Source: Dyella kyungheensis (GTDB lineage Bacteria > Pseudomonadota > Gammaproteobacteria > Xanthomonadales > Rhodanobacteraceae). Taken from it: a DNA stretch of 64,000 bases. Each line of letters begins with the position of its first letter. The stretch's first letter is position 1. The notes under the pieces were generated by a model. It worked only from the letters and a program-made list of their open reading frames with translations. It searched no databases and was not told where the DNA came from. A program made the translations under genes and the position numbers. Positions 28,660-39,772 of the stretch are shown in pieces. Location: positions 186,001 through 250,000 of the forward strand of contig NZ_JADIKC010000007.1 in the NCBI RefSeq assembly GCF_016905005.1, read 5' to 3'.

Positions 28660-29601
28660 CTATGGCTTGAAAAACATATCAACGTTGCGGCTGAAGACCT
28701 TTTCGAAGCCCTTGAAGGGCAACTGGTTGGCCCTCATCGCGGCGTCTTCGACGGACTTGCGCCCGGCTTCATCGAACGGGCAACTGGCGTCGACCTTCGC
28801 GCTGACGACCTGCCCGCCCTGCAGCTGCACAATATGCAGCAGGCACGGCTGGTTGGGCATGTTATCCGGCCCGACCCAGTTCTGTTTGAGCGTATTCTGA
28901 ATCGCCGCGAGGTATTGCGCCCTCAAATCGGCGTCATTGCCGTTGCTGCCGGTCTGCGCCTGGTCGGCATACGGCAAGTTCTCACGCCCGTTGTCCTGGG
29001 CGTTCTTGAGGTCCTGCATCTGCTGCTGAGCCTGCTTGGCCCTGCTTTCCGCCTGTTTGCGCGAGTTGTCGGCCGCGTCCATCTTGGCGAACAGCTCGTC
29101 CAGCTTCTTCTGCTCTTCCTGCTTGTGCTTGGCCGCCTGGGCGTCCAATTCGGCGGCGCGCTGGCGCTGCTTCTCTTCCTGTTCCTTCTTGGCGTCTTCC
29201 GCCTTTTGGGCGGCATCGGCCACGATCTTTTCCTGATCGACGGTGTCCGGATGCTCCGGCGGGGGCGGCAGCTGCTTGATCTTGGGGGTTTCTTCCGACG
29301 GCGGCGGCGGTATCGAGGGCGGCGGCGGCACCGTGTCGGGCACCGGTTTGGCCTTGGCCGATTTCGGCGGCGGCGCAGCGGTGATGCCCACCAGCTCGGC
29401 CTCGATGATTTCACCCTGCAGCGACACCGGCTTGGCGCAGGTGATCGGATTCCAGCTGGCCGGAAGGTTCAGCGTGGCGAACATTTCTTCGTAGAACGAG
29501 CACGGAATCACCGCGAAGGCCAGGAAGCCCACGATGCCAAGATGGAGAATGGCGGAAAGGACGACCGCCTTGGACGTGCCCTTAGGGGAGTCGGCCCTCA
29601 T
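28660..29601 (-). CDS. tolA: Cell envelope integrity protein TolA
   Basis: Inner-membrane protein of 313 residues that spans the periplasm. One N-terminal helix (AVVLSAILHLGIVGFLAF) carries the SxxxH motif that contacts TolQ/TolR. A Pro-rich stretch (PPPPSIPPPPSEE) and a long charged, Ala/Lys/Gln-rich helix (about 120-215) lead to a compact C-terminal domain (YLAAIQNTLKQNWVGPDNMP...VVSAKVDASCPFDEAGRKSVEDAAMRA) that meets TolB and Pal. It overlaps tolR by four bases. Confidence 0.96.
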   Translation of the reverse strand: MRADSPKGTSKAVVLSAILHLGIVGFLAFAVIPCSFYEEMFATLNLPASWNPITCAKPVSLQGEIIEAELVGITAAPPPKSAKAKPVPDTVPPPPSIPPPPSEETPKIKQLPPPPEHPDTVDQEKIVADAAQKAEDAKKEQEEKQRQRAAELDAQAAKHKQEEQKKLDELFAKMDAADNSRKQAESRAKQAQQQMQDLKNAQDNGRENLPYADQAQTGSNGNDADLRAQYLAAIQNTLKQNWVGPDNMPNQPCLLHIVQLQGGQVVSAKVDASCPFDEAGRKSVEDAAMRANQLPFKGFEKVFSRNVDMFFKP

Positions 29602-30035
29602 TTCTTGGCGCCCGACTCCGGTGCGCTCATCAGGCCCACCTTGGCCACGCCAGCCTGCTGCAGATCGGCCAGCACCTGGTAGACGCCGTCGTACTTGCCG
29701 TCGCGATCGCCCGCGACCAGCACGCTGACCTGCGGATTGGCCTTCACGAAGGCGCCGACCTTGAGCTTCATGGTCGCCACATCCACCGGCTGATGCTTCT
29801 CGGCACCCAGCGTGAGGTACAGCTGGCCACCCTGGTCGACCGCGATGATCACCGGATCTTTCTTGTCCTGCATCGACTTGGCGTTGGCCTGCGGCAGGTT
29901 CACGTCGACGTTGGAATTGAGCATCGGCGTGGTGACCATGAAGATGATCAACAGCACCAGCATCACGTCGATATAGGGAACGACGTTGATCTCGGATTTG
30001 AGCTTGAAGCGCTTGTGGCGCGCGGAGCTACGCAT
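29598..30035 (-). CDS. tolR: Tol-Pal system protein TolR (ExbD-like)
   Basis: Proton-channel subunit of 145 residues. The single transmembrane helix INVVPYIDVMLVLLIIFMVT contains the Asp required for proton-driven motion in this family. The periplasmic ExbD-like domain follows, with the VDQGGQLYLTLG and VLVAGDRDGKYDGVYQVLADL blocks. It works with TolQ to energise TolA. The ATGA overlap with tolA shows translational coupling. Confidence 0.97.
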   Translation of the reverse strand: MRSSARHKRFKLKSEINVVPYIDVMLVLLIIFMVTTPMLNSNVDVNLPQANAKSMQDKKDPVIIAVDQGGQLYLTLGAEKHQPVDVATMKLKVGAFVKANPQVSVLVAGDRDGKYDGVYQVLADLQQAGVAKVGLMSAPESGAKK

Positions 30036-30045
30036 CGTCGAGTCC

Positions 30046-30732
30046 TCAGGCCGCTTCGTCGGTCTGGATCTGACGCTGCAGCACCGACGAGAACTCTTCC
30101 TGGAACACTTCGTAGCGCGAGGCCACGCGCTCGACCTTGTTGGCGAAGCGGTTGTACGCCCACACCGCCGGGATCGCGGCGAACAGGCCCATCGCGGTGG
30201 CGATCAGCGCTTCGGAAATGTGCGGCGCCACCACGGCGATGGTGACATCCTTCATTTCGCCCAAGCCCTGGAAGGCGCCCATGATGCCGATGACGGTGCC
30301 GAACAGGCCGACGTACGGGCTGATCGAACCCACGTTGGCGAGGAATTCCAGGTTGCGTTCCAGGCGGCCGATCTCGCGGGTGCCGGCCACGCGCATGGCG
30401 CGCTCGGAACCCTCGATGACCACGCGCATGTCATGCACGCGGCGCTGGCGCTGGCGCACGAATTCGCGGAAGCCCGACTCGAACACGTTTTCCATGCCGC
30501 CGTTCTCGGCGCCGCGATTGCTCACTTCGCGGAACAGCTGGGCCAGGTCGGCGCCGGACCAGAAGCGCTCTTCGAAGCCCTCGGCCTCCTGCATCGCGGA
30601 CTTCAGCTGTGCGTGCTTGCGGATGATGATCACCCAGGAGAGGAAGGAGAACACCAGCAGCACCAGCATGACGGCCTGCACCAGGATGCTCGCTTCCGCG
30701 ATCAACTTGAAAATGTTCAATCCACCGTTCAT
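30046..30732 (-). CDS. tolQ: Tol-Pal system protein TolQ (ExbB-like)
   Basis: Proton-channel subunit of 228 residues. Three membrane segments are visible: about 15-38 (ASILVQAVMLVLLVFSFLSW), about 135-157 (LANVGSISPYVGLFGTVIGIM) and about 168-192 (HISEALIATAMGLFAAIPAVWAY). The conserved cores SPYVGLFGTVIGI and EALIATAMGLFAAIPA are the MotA/TolQ/ExbB signature. It begins 33 bases downstream of ybgC on the same strand. Confidence 0.97.
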   Translation of the reverse strand: MNGGLNIFKLIAEASILVQAVMLVLLVFSFLSWVIIIRKHAQLKSAMQEAEGFEERFWSGADLAQLFREVSNRGAENGGMENVFESGFREFVRQRQRRVHDMRVVIEGSERAMRVAGTREIGRLERNLEFLANVGSISPYVGLFGTVIGIMGAFQGLGEMKDVTIAVVAPHISEALIATAMGLFAAIPAVWAYNRFANKVERVASRYEVFQEEFSSVLQRQIQTDEAA

Positions 30733-30765
30733 TGCTTGGGGGTTCTCCAGCGCACGTACTTTTAT

Positions 30766-31186
30766 TTAAGGGGAAAGGCCGGGGATGAGGTCGGCCGGAA
30801 TTTGTACAGGACGCATGCGGCGAACATCGACGCACGCCACGCGCACCTTTGCGCGGATCAGCTCCGCGCCGTCCGCCCGGCGGATCGTCTGGGCGAAAAG
30901 GATACTGGCTGCCCGCCGTTCTTTGACTTCCACGCTTACCGCCAGTTCATCATCCAGCAGGGCCGCGCGCAGGAAGTCGATCTGCATTTCCCGCACCAGG
31001 AAGGCCAGGCCGGTGCTTTCCTTGACGGCGGACTGGTTGATGCCCAGGGCACGCAACCACTCGCTGCGTGCACGTTCCATGAAACGCAGGTAGCTGGCGT
31101 GGTAGACCACCCCGCCCGCATCGGTATCTTCCCAATAGACGCGCACCGGCCATTCGAACGGCTCGGTGGCCAGGACTTGGCTTGTA

Positions 31187-31194
<8 letters not shown>
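30766..31194 (-). CDS. ybgC: Acyl-CoA thioesterase YbgC (tol-pal associated)
   Basis: Hot-dog fold thioesterase of 142 residues. The active-site segment [28 protein letters not shown] is diagnostic for YbgC, with the catalytic Asp in [10 protein letters not shown]. Relatives hydrolyse short acyl-CoA or interact with phospholipid synthesis enzymes. It overlaps the 3' end of ruvB by eight bases and leads into tolQ, the usual order. Confidence 0.94.
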
Positions 31195-32236
<1,042 letters not shown>

Positions 32237-32306
32237 GGGCGAAATTATGGCAGAGCAGGGTGACGCAGGCTTGAAAAAAAGCCCGCTCACCCGGCACCCA
32301 GCATGG

Positions 32307-32330
32307 AAAAGGGCGCCGAAGCGCCCTTTT
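32307..32330. terminator. Bidirectional-type intrinsic terminator after kup
   Basis: A perfect 10-bp stem AAAAGGGCGC / GCGCCCTTTT with loop CGAA lies two bases after the kup stop and 70 bases before the ruvB start. The A and T tracts allow function in either orientation, but only the minus-strand reading matters here. It implies that ruvB-ybgC-tol is driven by its own promoter or by readthrough. Confidence 0.85.
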
Positions 32331-32332
32331 CG

Positions 32333-34234
32333 TCAAATTTCGACCTGGGCACCCAGTTCGATCAGACGATTGCCCGGTATCTGGAAGAACGCGGTGGCCG
32401 GCAGTGCGTTGCGCGCCATGAAGGCGAACAACTTGTCCCGCCACAGCGCCATGCCCGGCCGGCGGGCATCGGCAACGATGGTTTCGCGCGACAGGAAGAA
32501 GGTGGTGTCCATCATGTCGAACGGCAGGCCCAGCTTGGAGCACTTGGACAGCGCCCTGGGAATGTTCGGATCTTCCGCAAAACCGAAACGCAGGCTCAAG
32601 CCGTAGAAGTCGCCGCCCAGCTCGGTGATCTCGATGCGCTCGCCCGGGTCGGCCGTGGGCGTTTCCAGCGTTTCCACCGTCAGCAGCACATTGCGCTCGT
32701 GCAGCACCTTGTTGTGCTTGAGGTTGTGCAACAGCGCATGCGGCACGGCGTTCTGGTTGGCGGTGAGGAATACCGCTGTGCCCGGCACGCGCAGTGGCGG
32801 ATGCTCGCTGATGTTCTCGATGAACGGTTCCAGCGCCAGTCCGCTTTGCTTGATCTCGCGGATCACCAGCTCGCGGCCGCGACGCCAGGTCGTCATCACG
32901 ATGAAGATCCACACGCCCAACACCAGCGGGAACCAGCCGCCGTGGGCGATCTTCAACGCGTTGGCACCGAAGAAGGCCAGGTCCAGCGTCAGCAGCAGAA
33001 TGCCCACGGGAATGAGCACGACCCAGTTCCAGTGCCAGTGACGGCGCGCCACCACCAAGGCCAGCAGCGTGGTCATGGTCATGGTGCCGGTCACGGCAAT
33101 GCCGTAGGCGGCGCCGAGATTGTCGGAACTGCGGAAACCCAGCACGGCGCCGAACACCAGCACCATCAACATGCGATTGACCCACGGCACAAAAATTTGC
33201 CCGGACATTTCGCGCGAGGTGTGCACCACCGGCATGCGCATCGAATAACCCAGCGACATCGCTTCGCGGGTCATCGAGAACGCGCCGGAGATGACCGCCT
33301 GCGAAGCGATCACGGCTGCCGCGGTGGCCAGCGCGATCATCGGATAGAGCAGGCTATCGGGCACCAGCAGGTAGAACGGACTCTCGATCGCCGCCGGATT
33401 GTTCAGCAGCAGCACGCCCTGGCCGAAGTAATTCAGCAGCAACGCCGGCAGCACGAAGAAGAACCACGCGCGGCGGATCGGCTTCTTGCCGAAATGACCC
33501 ATGTCGGCATACAGCGCCTCGGCGCCTGTCAGCGACAGCACCACGCCGCCCAGCGCAATGAACGAGGCGTAGCCGTGGCTGATGAAAAAACGCACGGCAT
33601 AAACCGGACTCAACGCCCACAACACCTGCGGGTGCTGCATGATCTGGTTGACGCCCAGCACCGCCAGCACCACGAACCACACGATCATCACCGGCGCAAA
33701 CGCCTTGCCGACCGCATCGGTGCCGTGGCGCTGCAGCGCGAACATGCCGGCCAGGATCACCAGCGCAATGATCACCACGAAACGCGACAGCGATGGCGCC
33801 GCCACTTCCAGGCCCTCGACCGCGCCGAGCACGGAAATCGCGGGAGTGATCACGCCGTCGCCGTAGAACAGCGCGGCGCCGAAGATGCCGATCAGGCCCA
33901 GGATCCAGCGCGCCCGCGCCGATCCGCTCATGGAGCGCTGGGCCAGCGCCATCAGCGCCATGATGCCGCCCTCGCCCTTGTTGTCGGCGCGCATCACGAA
34001 GGTCACGTATTTCAGCGACACCACGATGATCAACGACCAGAAGATCAGCGACAGCACGCCCAGCACGGCACCGGGCGTCGGCGTCATGCCGTGCGTGCCC
34101 AGCGTTTCCTTCATGGTGTAAAGCGGACTGGTACCGATGTCGCCGAACACGACACCAATGGCGCCCAGCGCAAGCTTCATCATGCGACGGCGCAGATCGA
34201 TCGCGCTGTCGCCCTGTGTGCTTTCGTGGCCCAC
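32333..34234 (-). CDS. kup: Low-affinity potassium transporter Kup
   Basis: Membrane protein of 633 residues with about 12 transmembrane segments and a C-terminal cytosolic domain, which brings K+ in with protons. Family-defining blocks are LALGAIGVVFGDIGTSPLYTMKE at the N-terminus, GEGGIMALMALAQ, LFYGDGVITPAISVLGAVEGL and GGVVLSLTGAEALYADMGHFG. It sits between ruvA (3 bases away) and ruvB, on the same strand, and so interrupts the usual ruvAB pair. Confidence 0.96.
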   Translation of the reverse strand: MGHESTQGDSAIDLRRRMMKLALGAIGVVFGDIGTSPLYTMKETLGTHGMTPTPGAVLGVLSLIFWSLIIVVSLKYVTFVMRADNKGEGGIMALMALAQRSMSGSARARWILGLIGIFGAALFYGDGVITPAISVLGAVEGLEVAAPSLSRFVVIIALVILAGMFALQRHGTDAVGKAFAPVMIVWFVVLAVLGVNQIMQHPQVLWALSPVYAVRFFISHGYASFIALGGVVLSLTGAEALYADMGHFGKKPIRRAWFFFVLPALLLNYFGQGVLLLNNPAAIESPFYLLVPDSLLYPMIALATAAAVIASQAVISGAFSMTREAMSLGYSMRMPVVHTSREMSGQIFVPWVNRMLMVLVFGAVLGFRSSDNLGAAYGIAVTGTMTMTTLLALVVARRHWHWNWVVLIPVGILLLTLDLAFFGANALKIAHGGWFPLVLGVWIFIVMTTWRRGRELVIREIKQSGLALEPFIENISEHPPLRVPGTAVFLTANQNAVPHALLHNLKHNKVLHERNVLLTVETLETPTADPGERIEITELGGDFYGLSLRFGFAEDPNIPRALSKCSKLGLPFDMMDTTFFLSRETIVADARRPGMALWRDKLFAFMARNALPATAFFQIPGNRLIELGAQVEI

Positions 34235-34237
34235 GTA

Positions 34238-34837
34238 TCAGCTCCCTAATGCGGCGCGCAGCGCCTTGCGGATGATCGATTCGGCGGTATCGCCTTCGGC
34301 GGCCACCTTTTGCACCAGGCGGGTCACTTCCGCCGGCTTGTAGCCCAGTTGCTGCAGCGCCACCGTGGCTTCGCCCGCCGGATCGAGCGGCGCGCCGTTC
34401 GGAGCGGCATGCGTGCCGGGCAGCGTGATGCCCAGTCCGTCCACGCGATCGCGCAGCTCCACCACCATGCGTTCGGCCGTCTTCTTGCCGATGCCGGGAA
34501 TCTTGGTGAGCGCGACCACGTCGCCCGTTTGCACCAGCCGGGCGAAATCGTTGGTGGACACGCCCGACAGCACGGCCAGCGCGATCTTCGCGCCGATGCC
34601 GCTGACTTTCTGCAGGTTGCGGAACAGGGTGCGCTCGGATTCGTGCATGAATCCGTACAGCGCCACGCTGTCTTCCTTCACCGCGTAGTGCGTGAGCAGG
34701 GTGACTTCCTTGCCGGTTTGCGGCAGGTCGTAGATGGTGGACATGGGCGCTTCGAGTTCATAACCCACGCCACCCACTTCCACCATCAGCCACGGCGGCT
34801 GCTTGGACACCAGGGTGCCGCGCAAACGACCGATCAT
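34238..34837 (-). CDS. ruvA: Holliday junction DNA-binding protein RuvA
   Basis: RuvA of 199 residues. N-terminal OB fold ([28 protein letters not shown]), two helix-hairpin-helix motifs ([15 protein letters not shown] and [16 protein letters not shown]), flexible linker, and a C-terminal RuvB-contacting domain ([22 protein letters not shown]). It targets RuvB to four-way junctions. The ATG overlaps the ruvC stop by four bases, showing coupling. Confidence 0.97.
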   Translation of the reverse strand: MIGRLRGTLVSKQPPWLMVEVGGVGYELEAPMSTIYDLPQTGKEVTLLTHYAVKEDSVALYGFMHESERTLFRNLQKVSGIGAKIALAVLSGVSTNDFARLVQTGDVVALTKIPGIGKKTAERMVVELRDRVDGLGITLPGTHAAPNGAPLDPAGEATVALQQLGYKPAEVTRLVQKVAAEGDTAESIIRKALRAALGS

Positions 34838-35352
34838 CGACGCCTCCAGGCGGTCCGGGGAATACCCACGCGCGCAAGGCTGGCACGGGTGTGTGCATGG
34901 GCCACCGCCACAGCGAGCGCGTCTGCCGCGTCTGCCTGCAGGGGCCCTTTGAGTCCGAGCAGGACGCCGATCATGTGCTGCACCTGGGTCTTGTCGCCTC
35001 GGCCGCTGCCAACCACGGCCTGCTTTACTTCTGTCGCCGCGTATTCGTGCACCGCGATCCCCTGGCTGACCACCGCGCAGATCGCGGCGCCCCTCGCCTG
35101 CCCCAGCTTCAATGCCGAATCCGGGTTGCGCGCCATGAACACGCGCTCCACCCCGCACTCATCCGGGCGATGGGCGGCGATGATGGCACACAGCTCGTCA
35201 AATATGCGTTTCAGGCGCAGCGGAAAGGTGGCCTCGCCAGCTACCGCCAGCGCGCCATGGAAGACATGGGACAGCTTGCCGCTGGCGTCGACATCGATGA
35301 TGCCGACACCGGTGCGCTGGCTGCCCGGGTCAATGCCGATGATGCGGGTCAT
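34834..35352 (-). CDS. ruvC: Crossover junction endodeoxyribonuclease RuvC
   Basis: Holliday junction resolvase of 172 residues with an RNase H-like fold. The first catalytic Asp is in [12 protein letters not shown], the Glu in [12 protein letters not shown], and the last acidic pair in [15 protein letters not shown]. It nicks symmetric strands of junctions processed by RuvAB. It begins 38 bases downstream of the yebC stop on the same strand. Confidence 0.97.
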   Translation of the reverse strand: MTRIIGIDPGSQRTGVGIIDVDASGKLSHVFHGALAVAGEATFPLRLKRIFDELCAIIAAHRPDECGVERVFMARNPDSALKLGQARGAAICAVVSQGIAVHEYAATEVKQAVVGSGRGDKTQVQHMIGVLLGLKGPLQADAADALAVAVAHAHTRASLARVGIPRTAWRRR

Positions 35353-35390
35353 GGGCGAAGGCTCGCCGCGGGCCGGTGACAGCCGCGTAC

Positions 35391-36125
35391 TTAGCCGGCG
35401 GCCTCGGCAGGCAGCAGGGCGTTGTGCGAGACCTCGCTGACGTCGTCGAGCCCGTCGAGCTTCTCCAGCAGGTCAAGCAGCGACTCCAGCGCCTCGCCGG
35501 GTACCGGCAAGCGGTTGCTCGGGCGCATGCCGACGCCGGCGTGCTCCGCGTGCAGACCGGCCGCGGCCAGCGCCTGCTGCACGGCTTCGAAGTTTTCCGG
35601 CGCGCACAGCACGGTGCTTTCGCCGTTCTCGTTCACCACGTCGTCGGCGCCTGCTTCGAGTGCGGCCTCCAGCACTTTTTCCTCGGCGGCTTCATCGCCG
35701 CCGGTGGCGAATACCAGCTCACCCACGCGGGCGAACTGGAATGCCACGGAACCGGAGGTGCCCAGGTTGCCGCCATGCTTGGTCAGCGCGTGGCGCACGT
35801 CGGCCACGGTGCGGGTCGGGTTGTCGGTGAAGCAGTCGATGATCAGCGCGATGCCGGCCGGGCCGTAGCCCTCGTAGCGCAGCTCTTCCATCGCCGCGCC
35901 GCCGTCGGCACCCGAGCCGCGCTTGATCGCGCGCTCGATGGTGTCCTTGGTCATGTTCGCCGACAACGCCTTGTCCACCGCCGAGCGCAGGCGCGGATTG
36001 GCGGACGGATCGGCGACGCCGGCGCGTGTTGCCACGGTGATTTCGCGGATCAGCTTGGTGAACACCTTGGCGCGCTTGGCGTCTTCGGCGTTCTTGCGAC
36101 CTTCGATGGACGGGCCTCTACCCAT
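35391..36125 (-). CDS. YebC/PmpR family transcriptional/translational regulator
   Basis: Protein of 244 residues, TACO1/YebC/PmpR family: [60 protein letters not shown]. Members were described as transcriptional regulators (PmpR in Pseudomonas), and more recent work links relatives to ribosome function at polyproline tracts. The start at 36125 has AGGAA six bases upstream. It precedes ruvC, as in many proteobacteria. Confidence 0.95.
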   Translation of the reverse strand: MGRGPSIEGRKNAEDAKRAKVFTKLIREITVATRAGVADPSANPRLRSAVDKALSANMTKDTIERAIKRGSGADGGAAMEELRYEGYGPAGIALIIDCFTDNPTRTVADVRHALTKHGGNLGTSGSVAFQFARVGELVFATGGDEAAEEKVLEAALEAGADDVVNENGESTVLCAPENFEAVQQALAAAGLHAEHAGVGMRPSNRLPVPGEALESLLDLLEKLDGLDDVSEVSHNALLPAEAAG

Positions 36126-36224
36126 GGCACTTCCTGCAAATCTGGTGAACGGACAAGCCGCGAATTGTATCGCTTCACGGTGTCGGACGGGCAAGCGGCA
36201 CTCAAAGTGAGTTGCCAGGCGGGC

Positions 36225-36872
36225 TCAGAGCCTGTTCAAGCTCTCCGCGTGGTCGAACGCGCCTTGCTGGAGGAACTGGGTGACCTGTCGCGCGGCCTCC
36301 TGCGAAAACAGCAGGCCGGTGTGGTTGGTCTCGATGGCGCAATGGTCGGCGATGCCCGGCAGGCAGGTTTCCTCGACCGTCACGCAGCCATCGTTGTCGC
36401 CGTCGAACTGGCCGATCATGGCACCCAGGCCCAGTGACACCTTGCCGGCAATCACGCCAACCTCGCGCTCACCGTTCCAGTGGTCCAGGCCGTTTTCCAG
36501 CAGTTCGCGATTGTGGCCGAGCAACACCTCGCCACCCCGCCCCATGCCGGCAAACCGACGCGCTGCCGCGCTGCCCTTGAGCGGCGAGCCTAGACAGACC
36601 ACACGCCCCGGCGGCAAGGCCACGTCCACGCAGGCCTGCAGCGCCAGCAAACCGCCCAGGCTGTGCCCGACCAGATGCACCCGATGGGCGTCCTGTCCCA
36701 GTTCGTGGATCTGTGCCTGCAGGCTGTTGAGGATGCGCGGCTGCGAGGCGGCCACGCTCATGTAGTCGAAACGATGCACGCGAAAACCCGCCTCCATCAT
36801 TCGCCGATGCAGCAGCAAGAGCGCGAAACCGCGCATCCAGAGGCCGTGCAGGAGAATGACGTGATCGGTCAT
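36225..36872 (-). CDS. Alpha/beta hydrolase (lipase/esterase-like)
   Basis: Hydrolase of 215 residues. The nucleophile elbow GHSLGG (VHLVGHSLGGLLALQA) supplies the catalytic Ser, the oxyanion region is VILLHGLWMRG, and the likely catalytic His is in ETNHTGLLFS; an Asp is available in FDGDNDGCVT. There is no signal peptide, so it is probably cytosolic. Start 36872 is chosen because the hydrolase core begins there. The substrate is unknown; relatives are short lipases/esterases resembling PGAP1-like proteins. Confidence 0.85.
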   Translation of the reverse strand: MTDHVILLHGLWMRGFALLLLHRRMMEAGFRVHRFDYMSVAASQPRILNSLQAQIHELGQDAHRVHLVGHSLGGLLALQACVDVALPPGRVVCLGSPLKGSAAARRFAGMGRGGEVLLGHNRELLENGLDHWNGEREVGVIAGKVSLGLGAMIGQFDGDNDGCVTVEETCLPGIADHCAIETNHTGLLFSQEAARQVTQFLQQGAFDHAESLNRL

Positions 36873-37030
36873 GGCGCGTAAGGGACATTCATCGACGACG
36901 GGAACCACCGGGCTTTTGCAGCCCGGTCATCCTGAAGAGTCCATTGTGCACAAAAAGTTGCGACCGGGCCGCGACGCAGTGCGCGGATGCCTTCGCGTCG
37001 CGACGCTTGAGCATGCGATCTTTTGCCCAT

Positions 37031-37153
37031 CATTCCGGCGCAGGCCGGAATCCAGGACGCCAGTGGGCGCCTTTCGCGTGGCCACGCATGCTTTTGGGGC
37101 TCGACGCGAAAGCCCTGCTCGTTCGCCACTGGATTCCGGCCTGCGCCGGAATG
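37031..37153. repeat. Inverted repeat of a second interspersed family (25-base arms)
   Basis: Perfect inverted arms at 37031-37055 (CATTCCGGCGCAGGCCGGAA followed by TCCAG) and 37129-37153, 73 bases apart, in the 306-base gap between the hydrolase and aspS. Each arm contains its own short palindrome. A related single arm lies at 52651-52679. This type of element is common between genes of many proteobacteria. Nothing else was seen in 36873-37178. Confidence 0.85.
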
Positions 37154-37178
37154 ACGCGCGAACGAACCGGGCGCTTTC

Positions 37179-38951
37179 TTACCCAGCCGTCTTCGCCTCC
37201 GCCGCCACCTTCACGTGCAGCTCCTTGAGCTGCGACTCGCCGACCGGCGACGGTGCGTCGGTCATCAAGTCCTGCGCGCTGGTGGTCTTGGGGAAGGCGA
37301 TCACGTCGCGGATCGATTCCGTGCCCGCCATCAGCGCCGCGATGCGGTCGATGCCGAAGGCCAGGCCGCCGTGCGGCGGCGCGCCGAACTTCAGCGCCTT
37401 GAGCAGGAAGCCGAACTTCATCTCGGCCTCTTCCGGGGTGATGCCAAGCAGATCGAACACCGTGCTCTGCATGTCCGGGCGATGGATACGGATGGAACCG
37501 CCGCCAATCTCGGCGCCGTTGAGCACCATGTCGTAACCGCGGCTCACCGCGTTGGACGCGTTCGCGCGCAACTCGGCGATGTCGTCCACCTTCGGCGCCG
37601 TGAACGGATGATGCAGGGCGACGAAGCGCTTCTCTTCCTCGTCGTATTCGAACATCGGGAAGTCGGTGACCCACAGCGGCTTCCAGCTGTTTTCGACCAG
37701 ACCGCGATCCTTGCCGACCTTCAGGCGCAGCGCGCCCATGAAATCGGTGACTGCCTTCCACGCGCCCGCGCCGAAGAACACCATGTCGCCGCTCTCGGCA
37801 CCGGTGAGCTTGAGCACGCCTTCCAGCGCCTTGTCGTCGAGGAACTTGGCCACCGGCGAATTGATGCCGTCGCGGCCCTTGGACAGATCGTCCACGCGCA
37901 ACCAGGCCAGGCCCTTGGCGCCGTACTTGGCCACGTATTCGGTGAGCTGGTCGATTTCCTTGCGGGTGAAGCTGGCGCCGCCCGGCACGCGCAACGCGGC
38001 CACGCGACCGTTGTCGGCGTTGGCCGGTTCGGCGAACACCTTGAACTCCACGTGCTTGACCGCGTCGGCGATGTCGACCAGTTCCAGCGCAATGCGCAGG
38101 TCCGGCTTGTCCGAACCGAAGCGACGCATCGCCTCGGCCCAGGTCATGCGCGGGAAGACCGCGTCGAGCTCGACGTTCACCACTTCCTTGAACACGTGGC
38201 GGATCAGTTCCTCGACGAAATCCTGCACGTCCTTCTCTTCGACGAAGGCGAATTCGAGGTCGAGCTGGGTGAATTCCGGCTGGCGATCGGCGCGCAGGTC
38301 TTCGTCACGGAAGCAGCGGGCGATCTGATAGTAGCGGTCGAAACCGGCCATCATCAGGATCTGCTTGAACAGCTGCGGCGACTGCGGCAGCGCGTAGAAC
38401 TGGCCCGGATGCACGCGGCTGGGCACCAGGTAGTCGCGCGCGCCTTCGGGCGTGGCCTTGGTCAGGATCGGCGTTTCGATGTCCTGGAAACCGGCCGCAT
38501 CCAGATAGCGGCGCAGCGACTGCACCAGCTTGATGCGACGGCGCATCATCTTCTGCATGTCGGGGCGGCGCAGGTCGAGATAGCGGTAGGTCATCCGCAT
38601 GTCTTCGTTCGGATTCTCGTGCATCGCGAACGGCAGATCCTTCGCGGCATTGAGGATCTCGACCGTGTCGGCCAGCAGCTCCACCGTGCCGGTGCGCAGC
38701 TTGTCGTTGACCGACAGGCGCTTGCGGATGGTGCCGGTGACGCGCAGGCAGTATTCGTTGCCGATCTCGTTGGCCACCGCGAACGCCTCGGCGTTCTCGC
38801 GCTCGATCACCACCTGGGCCAGGCCCTCGTGGTCGCGCAGGTCGACGAAAGCCACGTGGCTCTGCAGGCGAAGGGTGTTGACCCAACCACACAGGGTGAC
38901 GGTCTGGCCGACCAGTGCCTCATCGATGAGGCCGCAAAAATGCGTGCGCAT
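37179..38951 (-). CDS. aspS: Aspartate--tRNA ligase
   Basis: Class II synthetase of 590 residues. N-terminal OB anticodon-binding domain ([24 protein letters not shown]), motif 2 region [19 protein letters not shown], the bacterial GAD insertion, and motif 3 [15 protein letters not shown]. The OB-fold segment that reads NRRRDLG in E. coli is NTLRLQS here. Whether the enzyme also charges tRNA-Asn cannot be judged from this window. Confidence 0.97.
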   Translation of the reverse strand: MRTHFCGLIDEALVGQTVTLCGWVNTLRLQSHVAFVDLRDHEGLAQVVIERENAEAFAVANEIGNEYCLRVTGTIRKRLSVNDKLRTGTVELLADTVEILNAAKDLPFAMHENPNEDMRMTYRYLDLRRPDMQKMMRRRIKLVQSLRRYLDAAGFQDIETPILTKATPEGARDYLVPSRVHPGQFYALPQSPQLFKQILMMAGFDRYYQIARCFRDEDLRADRQPEFTQLDLEFAFVEEKDVQDFVEELIRHVFKEVVNVELDAVFPRMTWAEAMRRFGSDKPDLRIALELVDIADAVKHVEFKVFAEPANADNGRVAALRVPGGASFTRKEIDQLTEYVAKYGAKGLAWLRVDDLSKGRDGINSPVAKFLDDKALEGVLKLTGAESGDMVFFGAGAWKAVTDFMGALRLKVGKDRGLVENSWKPLWVTDFPMFEYDEEEKRFVALHHPFTAPKVDDIAELRANASNAVSRGYDMVLNGAEIGGGSIRIHRPDMQSTVFDLLGITPEEAEMKFGFLLKALKFGAPPHGGLAFGIDRIAALMAGTESIRDVIAFPKTTSAQDLMTDAPSPVGESQLKELHVKVAAEAKTAG

Positions 38952-39082
38952 GCGCTTGGAACTCCGGGCCGACTAGCGGCGTGATGCGTGGACAAGAAGA
39001 CCCGGAATGTTAACACCGGCAGCCCCGGCGGCGGACGCCGGGCGCGGCCCGAAGACCGCGCCCAGGCCCGTGTTTCACCCGA

Positions 39083-39646
39083 CTACCAGCGGCGATTGAC
39101 CGAGAACAGGCCGCGGCAGCCCTTGGAAACCCACACGCCGGCGCGATTCCAGCCCCAGCTGTAACCCTGCTGGCAAGCCGATCCGGACAACTGTCGCACC
39201 AACACGGCATTGCCGCGCGCGCCCACGTCCACCTGGCAGAAGTGGTACTGCTTGTCGTTGCTTTCGCACTGCAGGCGGATCTCGCGATCCCAGTCGGGAC
39301 CCGGACGCCAGCCCCCCTGATCCGGCGGCGGTCGATAACCCGGCGGCGGGTAATAGCCACCGCCTCCGCGTCCCATTTCGACGAACTGCGCGCGGCAGCC
39401 GCGATCCACCCACAGGCCACCGCGATCGACGCCCCAGGTCTGCCCGCGGATGCACGGGCTGTTCGATTCCTGCCGGATCATTTCGGCATCGCGCCACGGC
39501 ACCTGGCAACGCGTAAAGCGGCCGTCGTCGCTGCCGCAGCGCACCTGGTCGCGCCCCTGCGCCTGGGCGACCGGAGCGGACATCCACAAAAGGCCGGCCA
39601 CAAGGCCCGTCGCCACACCCATCAAGCCAGTTCGTATCCGGAACAT
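39083..39646 (-). CDS. DUF3011 domain protein, secreted
   Basis: Exported protein of 187 residues. Signal peptide LMGVATGLVAGLLWMSAPVAQAQ, then two DUF3011 repeats: RCGSDDGRFTRCQVPWRD...SPCIRGQTWGVDRGGLWVDRGCRAQF and LQCESNDKQYHFCQVDVGA...SACQQGYSWGWNRAGVWVSKGCRGLF. Each has four conserved Cys suited to disulfides. A Gly/Pro/Tyr-rich linker (GGGGYYPPPGYRPPP) joins them. The family is frequent in Xanthomonadales, function unknown. ATG 39646 fits AAGGAG spacing better than the GTG at 39655. Confidence 0.88.
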   Translation of the reverse strand: MFRIRTGLMGVATGLVAGLLWMSAPVAQAQGRDQVRCGSDDGRFTRCQVPWRDAEMIRQESNSPCIRGQTWGVDRGGLWVDRGCRAQFVEMGRGGGGYYPPPGYRPPPDQGGWRPGPDWDREIRLQCESNDKQYHFCQVDVGARGNAVLVRQLSGSACQQGYSWGWNRAGVWVSKGCRGLFSVNRRW

Positions 39647-39772
39647 CGACCCCACTCCTTCATGTGACGGCTTGTCACGCTAGTGGGGATATCTTCAACC
39701 GGAATTGAATATCTTGCGACTGTTTCGTAGAAACCTGCCGGCCGGCTATCCGGCGTTCAGACGGCCGGCCCG

